A stretch of DNA of 64,000 nucleotides. Origin: Paralichthys olivaceus (Eukaryota; Chordata; Actinopteri; Pleuronectiformes; Paralichthyidae). Positions 51,501 through 62,951 of the stretch are shown in pieces. The notes under the pieces are model-generated. The model saw only the letters and a list, made by a program, of their open reading frames with translations, did not search any database and had not been told where the DNA came from. The position numbers and the translations under genes are program-made. Positions within the stretch are counted from its first letter, which is position 1; every line of letters starts with the position of its first letter. The stretch is taken from contig NC_091094.1 of NCBI RefSeq assembly GCF_024713975.1, positions 25,940,501-26,004,500 of the forward strand, in the 5' to 3' direction.

Positions 51501-54500
51501 TTATATTTAAATATTTTCTATTTACATCTGGAGTTACATCTGAATTGGCCAAAAAACGGAATAATGCTGCTTTGAATATTACAATTTACGAATTATTTGG
51601 CTGTTTCCCCTTTGTCCCATTGATACAACAGAGAATAGTAAAGTCATAGTCTAAAGTGTACTTGAAAGCAGTAAGAGAATGAAGGCAGACTTTGGCCATA
51701 CAAACCTTGCTGGAAACTTGAAACAGACCTTACAACTTTCGAGTTAGTACCGAACAAGTAGATCAGACAGTTAATCAATTTAACATTTCCTGAACTGAAT
51801 GTATGGTTTTCCCCTCTCGTTTTTTCGTATCACATTCCTGTATCAAAGGCACCTCTTGACTTATCCTCAGCCAAAACTGAATTGGGACTTGGAACGAGCT
51901 TAGAATAACATAGAAGTATGACGTGAATCTTAACAGTACACAGGGAAATTCTAGTATAGCTTATATGTCACTGTGACTGTATATTACACTATTCTTTGCA
52001 ATGAAGGAAACAAACATCTTACAATTAGTTTACTACATAACAAGCTTGAAATTTAAGCTCTGGCAAAGAAAGTGCGCTAGTGGCATAGTTAAATATGTTG
52101 ATGCATTTTGTAGTCGACATAATGGAGGCCTAATTTTTACAACCTCCCTAAAGGCACACAGTAGGAGTAGAAGTGTACATTAAGAGCTCTATTGTGCTAT
52201 GTCAGGGCATTGCTAATTAATAGGATCCTGTATTCTGCCCTATTAGCAAAAGTCTAAAGATGTTCTTTTGCCTGTGGGGGAGGGGGGGCATATTCCAGCT
52301 GTTTGTTGTTACAGCCGGGACACCCAGAGTCCTCCCTGTGTTTATCTCAGTGCGACACTGAAGTGAACTTTCCATCAACATACCCCCCGCTTGTGCTCCC
52401 CCACCTCCACTCCCCGAAGAGCAGTTTCCTCTTTCAGGTGTCATCGGTCACTGACAGTCTCCTTTCTCTGCAGAGGTTAAAAATGAGGGGCTGCTGTAAA
52501 CTTGAGCTTGAACTTAAAGTTCAGCGCTTGTTGGTGCCCTGCAGCATGACGGAGACGGGTGAGGGGTTGTGTTTACATAGCTGATGGTTATTAATCAAGT
52601 CTTCTGAAGTCGCACTCGAACAATGAGGTGGTTTCTGGGATACAAATAAAGCAGCTTCAGGGATGTGATTACTGTTTAGCATTAGATGAAGACTTGAGCC
52701 AGAAACCAATGCCTGTAACATTTACAGAGGGTGGTAAAGCTTTCACTAAGCAAGCAAAGTGCAAAGAATCCCCCCAAAGTCAAACAAATGAGAGTATTAA
52801 AACTAGAGGGAAATAAACAGGGAGAAAAGTCCAACAAGGGTGGGTGGCATAAGTTTATAAGATATTTTGTGTGTGATGTATTTCTGCTGATGTCAGCATA
52901 CCTCCTAACCAGAGGGAGGGAGAGTGGGGCAGTGGTCCAATGTGAAAATGAATCTACTTGGCAGTGTGAGGTTTTGAAGGCCGTTCAAGAACAACAGTAA
53001 GGCGGCAGCAGCACAACGCCACGGGTCCCACACATCCCAAGAGTGTGTCCTTTCCACATTATTTAATGGGCAGGAATGCCGAGGCAGCACCTGCTCCACA
53101 CAATGCCGCAGCTCTTGTGCGGAGGCAGATAAATGGTCGGCTAGACCCTCCTCTTGCCTTCACTCTCCGGCGCCATGCAGAGAGCATGAAAAGGCTGGGA
53201 GATTATGCCTCCCCTGGGGCCTGTCTTCAGAGGGCCAGGGGTTAGAGGCATACAGAGAAGAAGTCTGCAGGCGTAACACTAAAACAAAAAGTGAGCGTTC
53301 AAATTGCACACTGAGGACACATGTGCCTAGGTACGCTCTCTAGAAATCCTTGGACAGAGACACCTGGACTCAAGAGGATCATCAAACTGAAGAAAGTCTG
53401 GATGAAAGATGACTAAACTTCATTTCAGTGAGAGTCTGTATCTCCACTCTATATGTTTTCTTTGGGGCTCAAAAAAAGATAAAAACTGAATGAAGCCATT
53501 CATCTCTTGTGGTCCATGTAAAGCATGGATGTCATTTCATGAACAAACAGTTGAGTGTTTGCTTCTTCCTCCAGATGGTATGCTTTCCTCCCCCTCTTTT
53601 CTTTTTGTTCCTCTCTCAGTGTTTCCTATTGTCTAATCCCTTTGGCCATCACAGAGCTCTAAAGGTTACAGTGACCCATTTCTACTCACTTCTACCTTTT
53701 GGAATTTAAAAACACCAGAGCTACAAATGACACTTTTAGAAAATCACATTTGAGACAAACTTTTCTGTGCTAATCAACTCCTTAACAAGGCACAGCTCCC
53801 ATCTGAGCTTCAGCCTGCACTCCGTTCTCATACAATCCAAAGAAATCACAGACGTTATGCAACAACACCCACACATCTTAAGTTTCATACTGATGACCAC
53901 ATTTTTTAAGCGTCTGCTGGGATGTTGATGGAAAGTGGAAAGGGGATTTTCTAGATGAGAGAAATGTAAGTCCACAAATGATTTTAAAAAAATACACAGG
54001 GAAGGAAGGAAGTGAAATTAAGACGCAAATAACATGTTATAAGAACAGTTCCACATTTCAGGAGTTTTATTTTATGTATTATTCTACTTTCTGTGACTTA
54101 GATGAGCGCCCCTCTGGTGTCTTAGCATATGTCTACATAAAACTGTTAGTACCATACCATCAAAATCTGCCAAACAGCACCACCTTATTAATCAGCACTT
54201 CATAATTCACCAAAGGGACATAAAGCTTTTATTTGTTAGCTGTGAATGTGCAAGAGATGGATTTTGTTACTTTTGGAACGAGCCAGCTTAGCTTATTCTT
54301 CCAGTCTTAAAATTAGCTAATAGCAGATGGCTGAAACGTCATGTTGTCCAAGAAATCAAACTATCAACCAATATGAGCTTTTTGTAGATATTGGAATTGG
54401 TGTATATCAGGTTAGATAAGTAAGAAATGGCATTACAGAAATACCAAACCAGTTATGTCTTCATTAAGAAAAGTTGATCTATATATGGTAAAATCTGCTG

Positions 54501-57500
54501 CTATCTATCGATCTTAGTCACAATTAAGAACACAAAGGTTGGTTTGTCTATTTCACATAAATATACAATCAGCCAATATGATTAGCAATTTGTTGTTAGG
54601 GCTCAAACTAAATCCTTCCAGAGATTATATCTTCCCTTACAACTTTACGTTTTTGGTTATGTGACTTTTAGTGGCCATACTAATTATGACGGGAGGAAAG
54701 GAGGATGTCAGGTGACATTTTATATCGAGCGACAAAGTCCACGAGTGAGGAGGTCAAGTCAGTGTCATCTGTTTTATTCATGACCATACCTGGATGGTTT
54801 ATTTATTATTATAACCATGACAACCTTCCTTAACTTCAAGGAAGTATTTATTTTTAACCCCAACCCTAATCTTCCCCGAAACCTAACCAAGTAGTTTTTG
54901 TGCTGAAACCCAACCAAAACTGTAACAATTCCATAAGTGAAAACCATGTTTTTATTATCATAACCATGATGACGATGGTCCGGTACGTCACTACATATGT
55001 GGCTACTGGTACACAGCCACTGGTTTTACTCCGCTTGCCTATTATTGTATCCATGGGGACAAACTCTGCCACACCAGCCTCTGTGCATCTTTTTCAGCAG
55101 ATGTTCCTAGTAGGGAGAAACAGCCTATTGTTTCTGAACTTTTTGTGCTTTCAACATCATATGGATGCATCAGCACTGACCTTCTCCATTATTTTTATCT
55201 CCCTGTGGAATCCACAGAACAGAAGCAGTGCCACATATCAACCCCCCCAGCCCTGTAATTCTCTACCACTGAGAGCTAATCTCATTACTTGTCAAAGCAG
55301 TTTAAGAATAAGCCACAGAGATAATATTACAGCCAATCATTTCAACAGTCCCCCCAGACACACTGCTGCATCTCTAAACCCACCACGTATGATCTGAGAC
55401 ATCTGACAGAGAGACAGCAAGTTGAAAGAGTAATGACATTTTAAGATAGCTCAACATATTAGGAATAAAAACTATTTGAAAAATGTTTTATCTCAAAAAC
55501 GTAAAGGTTTAGGGTTAAACCGGCACCTCTCTCTCTTGTGCCACAGGGTGAGTTGTGACTGAGCAAGCATTGAGGCTTTATATACATGGAGCTCAGTTGC
55601 TAAGATCCATAGGACGGGGGTGCCTATGTGGTATTGTTCATTTGGGTGCAGAGTGAAAGAAGTGAGCGGAGATTGATGAGAATAGCCAGTCTGTTGAGCT
55701 TCTCACTCAATGGAGCTCTCTCTCGACAAGTCCGAGCCTTTCTAGTGTTGAATTATTTACCATTACGGCATCAATGGAAGGGCAGTGAAAAGACTTTGGT
55801 ACGCAGGCTGCATAGATTATTGGAGTTTAGGGTAAAAGGAGGGGGTATTGTAGCTGCTAGATTTCTTATTTTGAACCACCTAAAAGCAGGTAGTAGTGGG
55901 GACTTTAATCATGCAGGTCCGGTTGCGTATGACTGTGTAATAAGAGTCCAAATAATAGCATTATGTGGATGTTTCAACCATTTAAAGACATCTGCTATCT
56001 AAGAAAACCAGACCTGCAGACACTGATTACATGGTTGGAACAGGGACAACAGACACAAAGATAAACATTAAACATTTAAAAGTCCAATTACACCCTTACT
56101 TCCACCAAAATGAATAGCTCCCAACAGTAGTGGCGCTCAGGCAGCACTGACCTGCCACACACGATGCCTGTTAAATAAACTAAAACACAACAAGGCTGAA
56201 AATTGGAATAGTAAACCACATCAAGGCATCATAAAAAGCATAGCAGAGTTTTCCAGGCATGAAGCCAGAGGTAAACAGGGCCATTTTATTCTAGGAAGAA
56301 TTATAATTCATTATGGTTCATCTGGCCACAAAGGCCTCATGCAGTAACCTGCCAAAGCAAGCCCTTCTTCTTCATGACATAATGAACAGCCAGACATTGT
56401 TTTTCTCAGAGTTTAGACAGCTGACTGGACCTAATGGAGAGGTTTGGAAAAAAAGGTCTACGTCTCGTCTATGCCCTCTGTCCTTGACCTTCGGCCATTT
56501 CTTTTGATGCATCAACATGTTGCCAATATGATATTAGGGCTGAGCCAAATGCCTCGAAGCTTCTACCAGTGCCATGGTAATCAGCATCTTAATCAGTATT
56601 ATAATGCTATTATCAATATTATACTAACAATACATCCAATGGCACTAAAATCCCAAATAGTTGATGAAACAGTAATTATCAGACAATGACTTTTTACAGT
56701 TTAGATTGCTGCATTACACTCTGGAACAGTGATATGTGACCGTTTACCAGGTATACAACTTTCAAGTACACTACCAAGCTGTCAAAAAAAGTAAAGCATC
56801 TGGGATAACTTCTACATTTACAAAGATAACCCCAAAAAAATAGATATGACAAAAGAAAATCAGGCTTATCACAAACCTACAATGAGTTTAAGCTTCATAA
56901 CCCTAAAACCAAAATTTGGGAAAGCCATATTAACAACTATCTTTATTTATATATATGTATCTATATGTATAAAGAATTCATATTAAAATGTTAGTAGAAA
57001 ACAGCATGTTGAAGTTGCAGCATTGTAACTATCTCACTCCAGCAGTTTGGTAGCCAGGGTTTTAGAATCTGATTTTGCAACACCAATGTCTACACCACCA
57101 CCACCACCTGAAAGGTTTGACCTGACACCAAACAATTTACAAAATCAACATTTTATTGTTGTTTGGATTCTAAAATATTTCTTCATATCCATTCTATTTC
57201 CTGATCACTTGCTATGTGTTATCTGTAAAATGTTTTCCTATAATTCCTAGATAAGATCATTACTGTCCCCCAGTTAAAACCTCAGTATGTTTCAAAAAAC
57301 TAATGCAAATGCAAAAGAAATGCTAAAGTATTTACAACACTTTGAAAAGAACACTGCCAGAACTTGCTTTCAAGCTGCTTCTTTGATCAAACCACAAGAA
57401 TGTTGTCTCTCTGTTGTCTTGAAATGAATAATAGAAGAAATGGGAATAGCACAGCAGACATTTGGACTCGAAGAAACTGGTGCTGTTGCATTTACTGCAG

Positions 57501-60465
57501 CGGAACTCCTACACACTAGAAGTGATGAAAGGATCAGTGAGAAAAATGAAAAGGAAATACTGGTGGTTAAACATTTTGCAATTTCACACATCCAAACACC
57601 TGACCGGTTGCTGCATATAGTGATTTCTCAATTGTATGTTTGTGGAAGTTAAAAAGAAAGTACATCACACTCTGCCTCAAATCGAATGTTTCAAATACTG
57701 TTAGACAACTGCTTTCTTTGAAGCAAACTCAATGCTTCATGGTCAGGCTGTGGCTTTAGCATTAATCAGGTTTCAGGCTCTGAATCCCAAACCAGATCTC
57801 TGACTTGTTAAGTGATTATGTGATTCAGATTGGTCTGGTATATTGCCATCTGAAACCATTGCTGGTTTTAATGCTGTGATCAGGGCGTGCAGTAGCTTAC
57901 AGTGTTTTGTTGATAGTAAATACTACATGATACATAGTTTCCACTGTTCTTACCTGTAGTAGAGGAGCTCTGACTCCAGCTGGAGGATGTGTCTCTGCAG
58001 CGCTGGCACGTGATTGGCCTTGGCCTCCAGTTCCTTCACTTTACCCAGTCCACTGAGAAGCGCCTGCCTGGCCTCCTCGACCTTCCGCCTCATGCCCACC
58101 TGCTCCCTCTTCAGAGCTCGGTTGCAGTCCTCCAGAGCGGCTACAGTCTCTTTGGAGCTCCACAGCTCCTGCTCCAGTCTGTGATTACACAACATGGCTT
58201 CCTCAGCCTGTCGGTCTCTGGAGTTCTGCAGCAGTTCGATCTCATGAATGATGTTCTGCAGACTCTTAAGGTTGCTGTAGGTGCTACTTTTCAGGTTGCC
58301 GTTGCTCGCGCTCTTAATGGCCACTTGTTTCTGGTGGGCAACAAAACAGCCGTCCTCTGGTTTGTGTTTGGAGTGACTCTTCCATAGTCCTACCTGAGGA
58401 GAGGAGGAACAGGTGACCTGAGGAAACTAGATCAAAATATTCCTTGAAAATACTGAAATGTGACTGAGACGATGCAACAGTGGCACCTCCTCCTGTGAAT
58501 TTAAAAAAAAAGGGCTTAAATAATGCATGCCTGACAAGTCAAGTGTTAAATATATTGTTGTCAAAGATATATGATGTCTCACTTTCTCCTAAACAATAAA
58601 TTCTGCAGCTGTAAAGTAAAGGTAAAATTATAAAATTGTTTTTGGAAGTACTTTCTAAAAGTTGTAACCGATGCTTTAATTATGGTTAATGAATGATTAA
58701 CTGATGTCCTAAATTTGTATAATAAATTTTATACACATTTCCTTGCTGGTTAGTCAATAACAAATCATGATTCTCACTCTCTAATGAATCTGGTCTTAGT
58801 AAGAAAATGTAATGAGTTACTAATAAAGGGCAGTGGATATCTCACCTCTCTTGCAGGGTTTCTAAGTGGCAACAAATGTTTTTATCTCATGATTTTGTAA
58901 AATATTAATAAATAACTTGATGAGTTAAAAGCCATGGGTTGGTAAGTTGTGAAAAAAACAACAATCAATGTGGCTGGTGTTTACTTTCCTCCAGAATGAA
59001 ATTGACTGAATGTAAGAAATTGCACTACAGAAATACCAAACAGGTTATGGGTTCATCTAAAGGTGTCTCTATTAGACAAAGCAGTTTGTCTCCAAGAGAG
59101 CACCTTCAAGTTGATCTTTATATGGTAAGATGTGCTGCTGTGTATCTAATCAAGTCACAATTAAGAACAACAATGTAAGGTTCCGTATAAAGATTCTATT
59201 GAATGACTTTTCCTGTCATGTAGTTGGCTCTTGAAATGGATCATTGGGCCACTTACCTTTCTGTAAAGGGCCACAGGTCGTCCAGACCAACAACAACTTA
59301 TTGATATTTAAAGTAGCAGAGCTGACGGGTTGTCATAAGAACCTTTTTACTGATATTTCATAACTGAGTGATAAGCATTTACAATCATGAAAGTCTTTAC
59401 TATTGGCCTCGACACTGAGAAACCTTGATACAACTTGATAATGAGGCACCAGTTACAAAGGGTTTATAACTTGAAACTAATGACTAGGTTGTAAATCATT
59501 CACTAATGCTTTATAGCTAAGTTATAACCCTTTAAAAACAATCTCAGAAATTTGGTGACAGGTCTTCTTGGGGCCCAAAGCCAGAGTATGCCCTACAGAG
59601 TAGGTTGACCACAGGGAGCCCTGTTCCCAGATACAAGGACTAATGTGCTTAAAGTTATAGACTAATCTTTTTATGATCCAAATTAAGAGGAGAACATTTA
59701 AGCAAGTTTTTGTGACCTTCTTAGTTCTAGAGAATACTTCTTATTCCCCTTTTTCCTCCTCCTGGTGCAACACACCCAGCACTGTCTCACCTGCAGAGCC
59801 AAGCAGCGAGCATCACTGCTCTGAAGTGCAGCTCTCATGTCCTCGATCAGCTCCCTCAAACTTGCATTCTCGTCCTCCAGTTTGCTTATCCGGTCCTCGG
59901 CCTCCTCCAGAGCCACTATCTCCTCGTAGCACTCCTTGGTGCAGGAGCCGACCCTGCAGCCGGAGGCGTGCCGCCCGTCCTCGGAGGGACAGGAGCCGCT
60001 CGCACCCACGGACAGCAGCTTCTCTCGCCGCTTCAGGGGGCTCCTGAGGCGGATCTGAGTCTCGATATGCTCGCTGTCCTTCCCGACCAGCAGCCGGCCG
60101 TTCTCGTACTGACACCCGGCCTTGGTGCTGAAGTATCCGCACAGTTTGGCGTGGAAGTGTCTGAAGCTGAGCTCGTTGGGTAAACTGTCCAAAACTCCGG
60201 CGCACTCCGAGTCCTCCGAGTCTTTGTTCAGTCCCAGAAGCTCACACAGGATGTTGAAGTCCTCCACGGGGATCCTGCCTCCACCCTGATAGTCCATATG
60301 ATGGAAGATCTCCTGCAGGTACTGATCCAGGCCGGTGGCCAGCACGATGATCTCGTTCTCCACTCCCCGGTCCAGTCCGTAATGGTAAGCCAGGGTGCTG
60401 ACTATCCATTGCGTCCTGCGCGCCGGGCGGCTGTACGGGTCACTGGAGTCTGTTGCATCCATCAT
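43227..60465 (-). CDS. efcc1: EF-hand and coiled-coil domain-containing protein 1
   Basis: A poorly characterised vertebrate protein (formerly CCDC48). Exons, 5' to 3': 60465-59791, 58393-57954, 48737-48586, 48255-48120, 45987-45831, 44230-44072, 43574-43505, 43360-43227. All phases agree, giving about 640 aa; human is about 598. Residues 10-60 contain [20 protein letters not shown] and [17 protein letters not shown], nearly identical to the human protein as I recall it. One EF-hand-like unit follows (residues about 48-80) whose loop [12 protein letters not shown] lacks the acidic residues needed to bind calcium. Later parts are [17 protein letters not shown], a coiled coil with LREL(I/V)[18 protein letters not shown], and four more coiled-coil exons. 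Start is ATG-ATG; the frame upstream of it begins with GTG. Exon 3 (Ser/Gln-rich, not obviously conserved) was placed by phase: it joins YYR to [10 protein letters not shown]. Confidence 0.88.
44711..44761 (+). repeat. Degenerate telomere-like (TTAGGG)n patch
   Basis: Reads GGTTAGGGTAAGGGTTAGGG with flanking GGTTTAGGTT variants, about eight imperfect units, in an efcc1 intron. A reverse-strand hint (ACCCCAACCCTAATC) occurs near 54858. Confidence 0.6.
45521..45562. repeat. (CA)n microsatellite
   Basis: About 20 CA units in the efcc1 intron between exons 5 and 6. Confidence 0.9.
51378..51421. repeat. Perfect 18-bp hairpin, 8-nt loop
   Basis: GGGTGGTGCCTTTTATCA at 51378-51395 is exactly reverse-complemented at 51404-51421, with loop AATAATCA. 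It lies directly beside MITE fragment G. Confidence 0.9.
51439..51532 (-). mobile_element. MITE fragment G, inverted
   Basis: Matches the inverted MITE copy D (CTAGTGATGTTTTCACTAGTG, TTCACCTAAATTGTACAAATT, then ACATCTGGAG) but lacks both ends. Located in efcc1 intron 2. Confidence 0.55.
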
Positions 60466-60671
60466 TTCCACCGGGCAACATCATATTTCCACAAACCTCC
60501 AGGAGCGTCAGTTGTCACAGCATCCCGAGTGCGTGTCCCGCTCCTCTCTGCTCCTCTCTGCTGCAGCTCTCAATCTGCACACTGGAGGAGCTGAATGGAG
60601 GAGGCGTGTGTTAAAGCAGATTTGAATGTTGCACTGCCCCCAAAATCCAAAAGCAGGGGTCCCACTGAGTC

Positions 60672-60676
<5 letters not shown>

Positions 60677-60713
<37 letters not shown>
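60677..60713. repeat. (CA)n microsatellite upstream of efcc1
   Basis: About 18 CA units some 210 bp upstream of the efcc1 start codon, at or near its promoter. Confidence 0.9.
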
Positions 60714-60714
<1 letters not shown>

Positions 60715-60734
60715 ATGTAACGGTCCCATACTGC

Positions 60735-61899
60735 CTGAGTATAACTACAACCAGGTGTACAAACTGGTGTCATTCACTGGGGTCTGACCTGATGCCCAAG
60801 AGCCTAATAGGCTGTGCACCTTTGTGTTTTTTGGACTTTTTTTACACCAGAGTCCTTATGAAGGAGTAAAAGGCCTTTTCATACATTACGCAACATGCTT
60901 TGTCCCTGATGTAACATTCAGAGTGGACATTTTAAACACATGGAAAAGCACAGGTGCCACTAACAATGGCTCTGTTCACTACAAGTGTCCCAGTGAGGGT
61001 GAGGCAGCATGAAAAATACCAGGACCCTGAAACTGAAGCAGCTAAATGGAATCCAGCCACCATTCATTTTACTATTTACACCTGCGGCTTCCCGCTGTGA
61101 CTGAATACGACCTGTGAGCTCGTTTGTCTTCACCACCAGCTTCTGAGTGTGATGTTCATCTAAACTGAACACATGGCCCATAAATTATCCAGGTCTCTCC
61201 CAGTGTTTATTGCACATACAGTGCATTTCTCATTCTGCTTTATAACCAATTTGTCTGTGTAGATGTTTGTTTATAGCTGTAAAAGACTTATGTTTTCTTC
61301 ATGTTGTTATTATTGAGAATTTATTTGAAGAGTCAGCTCCCAATAAATCATGCGTATTAGTTATTATTATTTTATTTAACATTTGTTATTACTGTCAGTT
61401 GTTGCAGATTATTGGGCTATCAGTGCAAAATGTCAAATATTCTCTCACTATATAGCATTTTCATTCAGCCAAAGTTCCAATTTCTATAGCTTAAACCACA
61501 AAAATAATATTAAATTAATAAATCCACATGCCTTCAGAGTTAAATTGGTATAATGCTGGTTGTAATGAATCAATGACTCTTCTTCTGTTTATTATACTAA
61601 GAAAATGTGTGGCAGCAGAACATTCAGGGCGTATTATGGAAATTAATCAAATAATATCATTAAGGCTTAGCTGTGAACATCACATGTCTGTGATCTCTTA
61701 CAGGCAACTTATAAAGTATATCATGAATATATGAATTTCATAGTTGCATGCACATGTATCGTACATGTCACTCAGGTATTAAACTAAACTGTTCAATAAT
61801 CTGTCCATGCAATTTTAATATCAGGTATGCGCAATAATTTAATACCGTATATTTTATGTTTACATTGTACATTACATTACTTTCTGTTTTTATAATTCT
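60735..61899. other. Intergenic sequence left of the retroposon tail
   Basis: AT-rich sequence upstream of efcc1. Nothing beyond short random frames was seen. Confidence 0.5.
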
Positions 61900-62030
61900 G
61901 TGTTTCTATTGTATTTTTTTGTATATTTATTACTTTTAAGTGCATTTCCCTTTTGTTGTTGATGTGACATGGGACATTTCCTCACAGTGGGACTAATAAA
62001 GGACAATCTTATCTTATCTTATTTTATCTT
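61900..62030 (+). mobile_element. Retroposon-like tail ending in (TCTTA)n
   Basis: Contains GTGGGACTAATAAAGGACAA followed by CTTATCTTATCTTATTTTATC, the familiar 3' end of a fish non-LTR element. No coding part is attached. Confidence 0.5.
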
Positions 62031-62031
62031 A

Positions 62032-62190
62032 CACTATATGGACAAAAGTATTGGGCGACACTTCTTAATCATCGAATTCAAGTGTTTCATTCAGTCCCAT
62101 TGCCATTGATTGGACTAGGCCCATTAGATCCTGTGACGGAAAATCTTCATGCTTTAGCTTATCAAGATATTTTGGTCAATACTATTCTAT
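62032..62190 (+). mobile_element. Tc1/mariner-like non-autonomous fragment
   Basis: Starts ACACTATATGGACAAAAGTA, then TTCAAGTGTTTCATTCAGTC and a block resembling TACCAAGACATTTTGG. This is a terminal pattern I recall from non-autonomous DNA transposons of fish. One end only. Confidence 0.5.
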
Positions 62191-62439
62191 TCTCCATATT
62201 TATAACTATGGATATAGAATGAGATGTCATAGAAGCTCCTGCAGGTGTAATGTGTCCATGCAGTGTCTCTTATCTTCTCTGGATTTTCTCCTCTTAAGCC
62301 AGGTGTGTCTGCTGTTTTGCTTTTTTTTTTTTCATCAGTCTATAGTTGAATTTTACATTCATGCAAATGTTATACAGCCATAAACAGTCCCAGCAGCAGC
62401 AGCAGCAGCACGTGAGGGCAGCGCCACTGCTCACTTCCT

Positions 62440-62692
62440 GGACTACAGTCGTTACCATAGCGACGCTAGTTGCGCTGAGAAATCCTAAACTGTGGCGGAA
62501 AGTTTCAACACTTCACTCCAGCACATGTCATCCAGAGAAAAGAGTCAGTGACATGAAGAGTTTGACTGACTCAGTGTATTTCTATATGAACTCTTCAAGA
62601 AGACAGCACTTTACGTCATATTCAACCTGAAGTCTGCAGCTCGGGAACAACAACATGAGCTGAGAACACGAGGGGAAAAACCTTCAGGTAAA
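62440..62692 (+). promoter_or_regulatory. Candidate promoter and non-coding first exon of a gene to the right
   Basis: GTTACCATAGCGAC (62451-62464) is an RFX X-box-like palindrome with one mismatch to GTNRCC-N2-RGYAAC. It sits in a GC-richer block, and a strong donor-like CTTCAG/GTAAAG lies at about 62690. No coding exon follows before 64000, so a gene running off the edge is only a hypothesis. A short CAG repeat precedes it (62389-62409). Confidence 0.3.
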
Positions 62693-62907
62693 GTCTCATT
62701 TAAATATGGAATCATTGATATTAATGATAAAACATACTGATTTGTTTCTATTAAAGCTTCAGGTGACTGTTCCAAAAACGGAATCATTTAATCAGTCTGA
62801 ATATAATTTTGGGGTATATTTCAAATTCAAATTTTCCTTTATTTACACACAGAACACACAGAAAACTTTGCTCAAACAGAAAACGCATTTCTCCCCATAG
62901 AGTACAG

Positions 62908-62908
<1 letters not shown>

Positions 62909-62949
<41 letters not shown>
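62909..62949. repeat. (GT)n microsatellite
   Basis: About 20 GT units. The surrounding stretch 62700-64000 shows no supportable gene. Confidence 0.9.

Positions 62950-62951
<2 letters not shown>

Larger units (their letters stand above)
48738..57953. other. efcc1 intron 2 (9.2 kb)
   Basis: The longest intron in the window. No exon, gene or RNA was found. Two GC-richer blocks stand out: about 49640-49990, with the homeodomain-like core GACTAATTGCACTTTAATTG next to TGACAG; and about 52260-53240, with dense CAGC, GGGG and CCCC runs. They may be regulatory, but no comparison was possible. The interval also carries an A-rich patch (49440-49512), a MITE fragment and a perfect hairpin. Confidence 0.5.

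Noticed and set aside
54900-55397. 165-residue plus-strand frame in efcc1 intron 2
   Set aside because: No recognisable domain, low-complexity composition, no splice or promoter support. Chance frame.
55628-56002. 124-residue plus-strand frame in efcc1 intron 2
   Set aside because: No family recognised and no supporting signals.
59813-60205. Minus-strand frame overlapping efcc1 exon 1
   Set aside because: Shifted-frame shadow of the GC-rich efcc1 exon, which itself encodes the conserved EFCC1 sequence.
62346-62630. 94-residue frame with a glutamine run from CAG repeats
   Set aside because: The glutamines come from a short CAG microsatellite and the rest resembles nothing known. The region is better read as a possible promoter and first exon.
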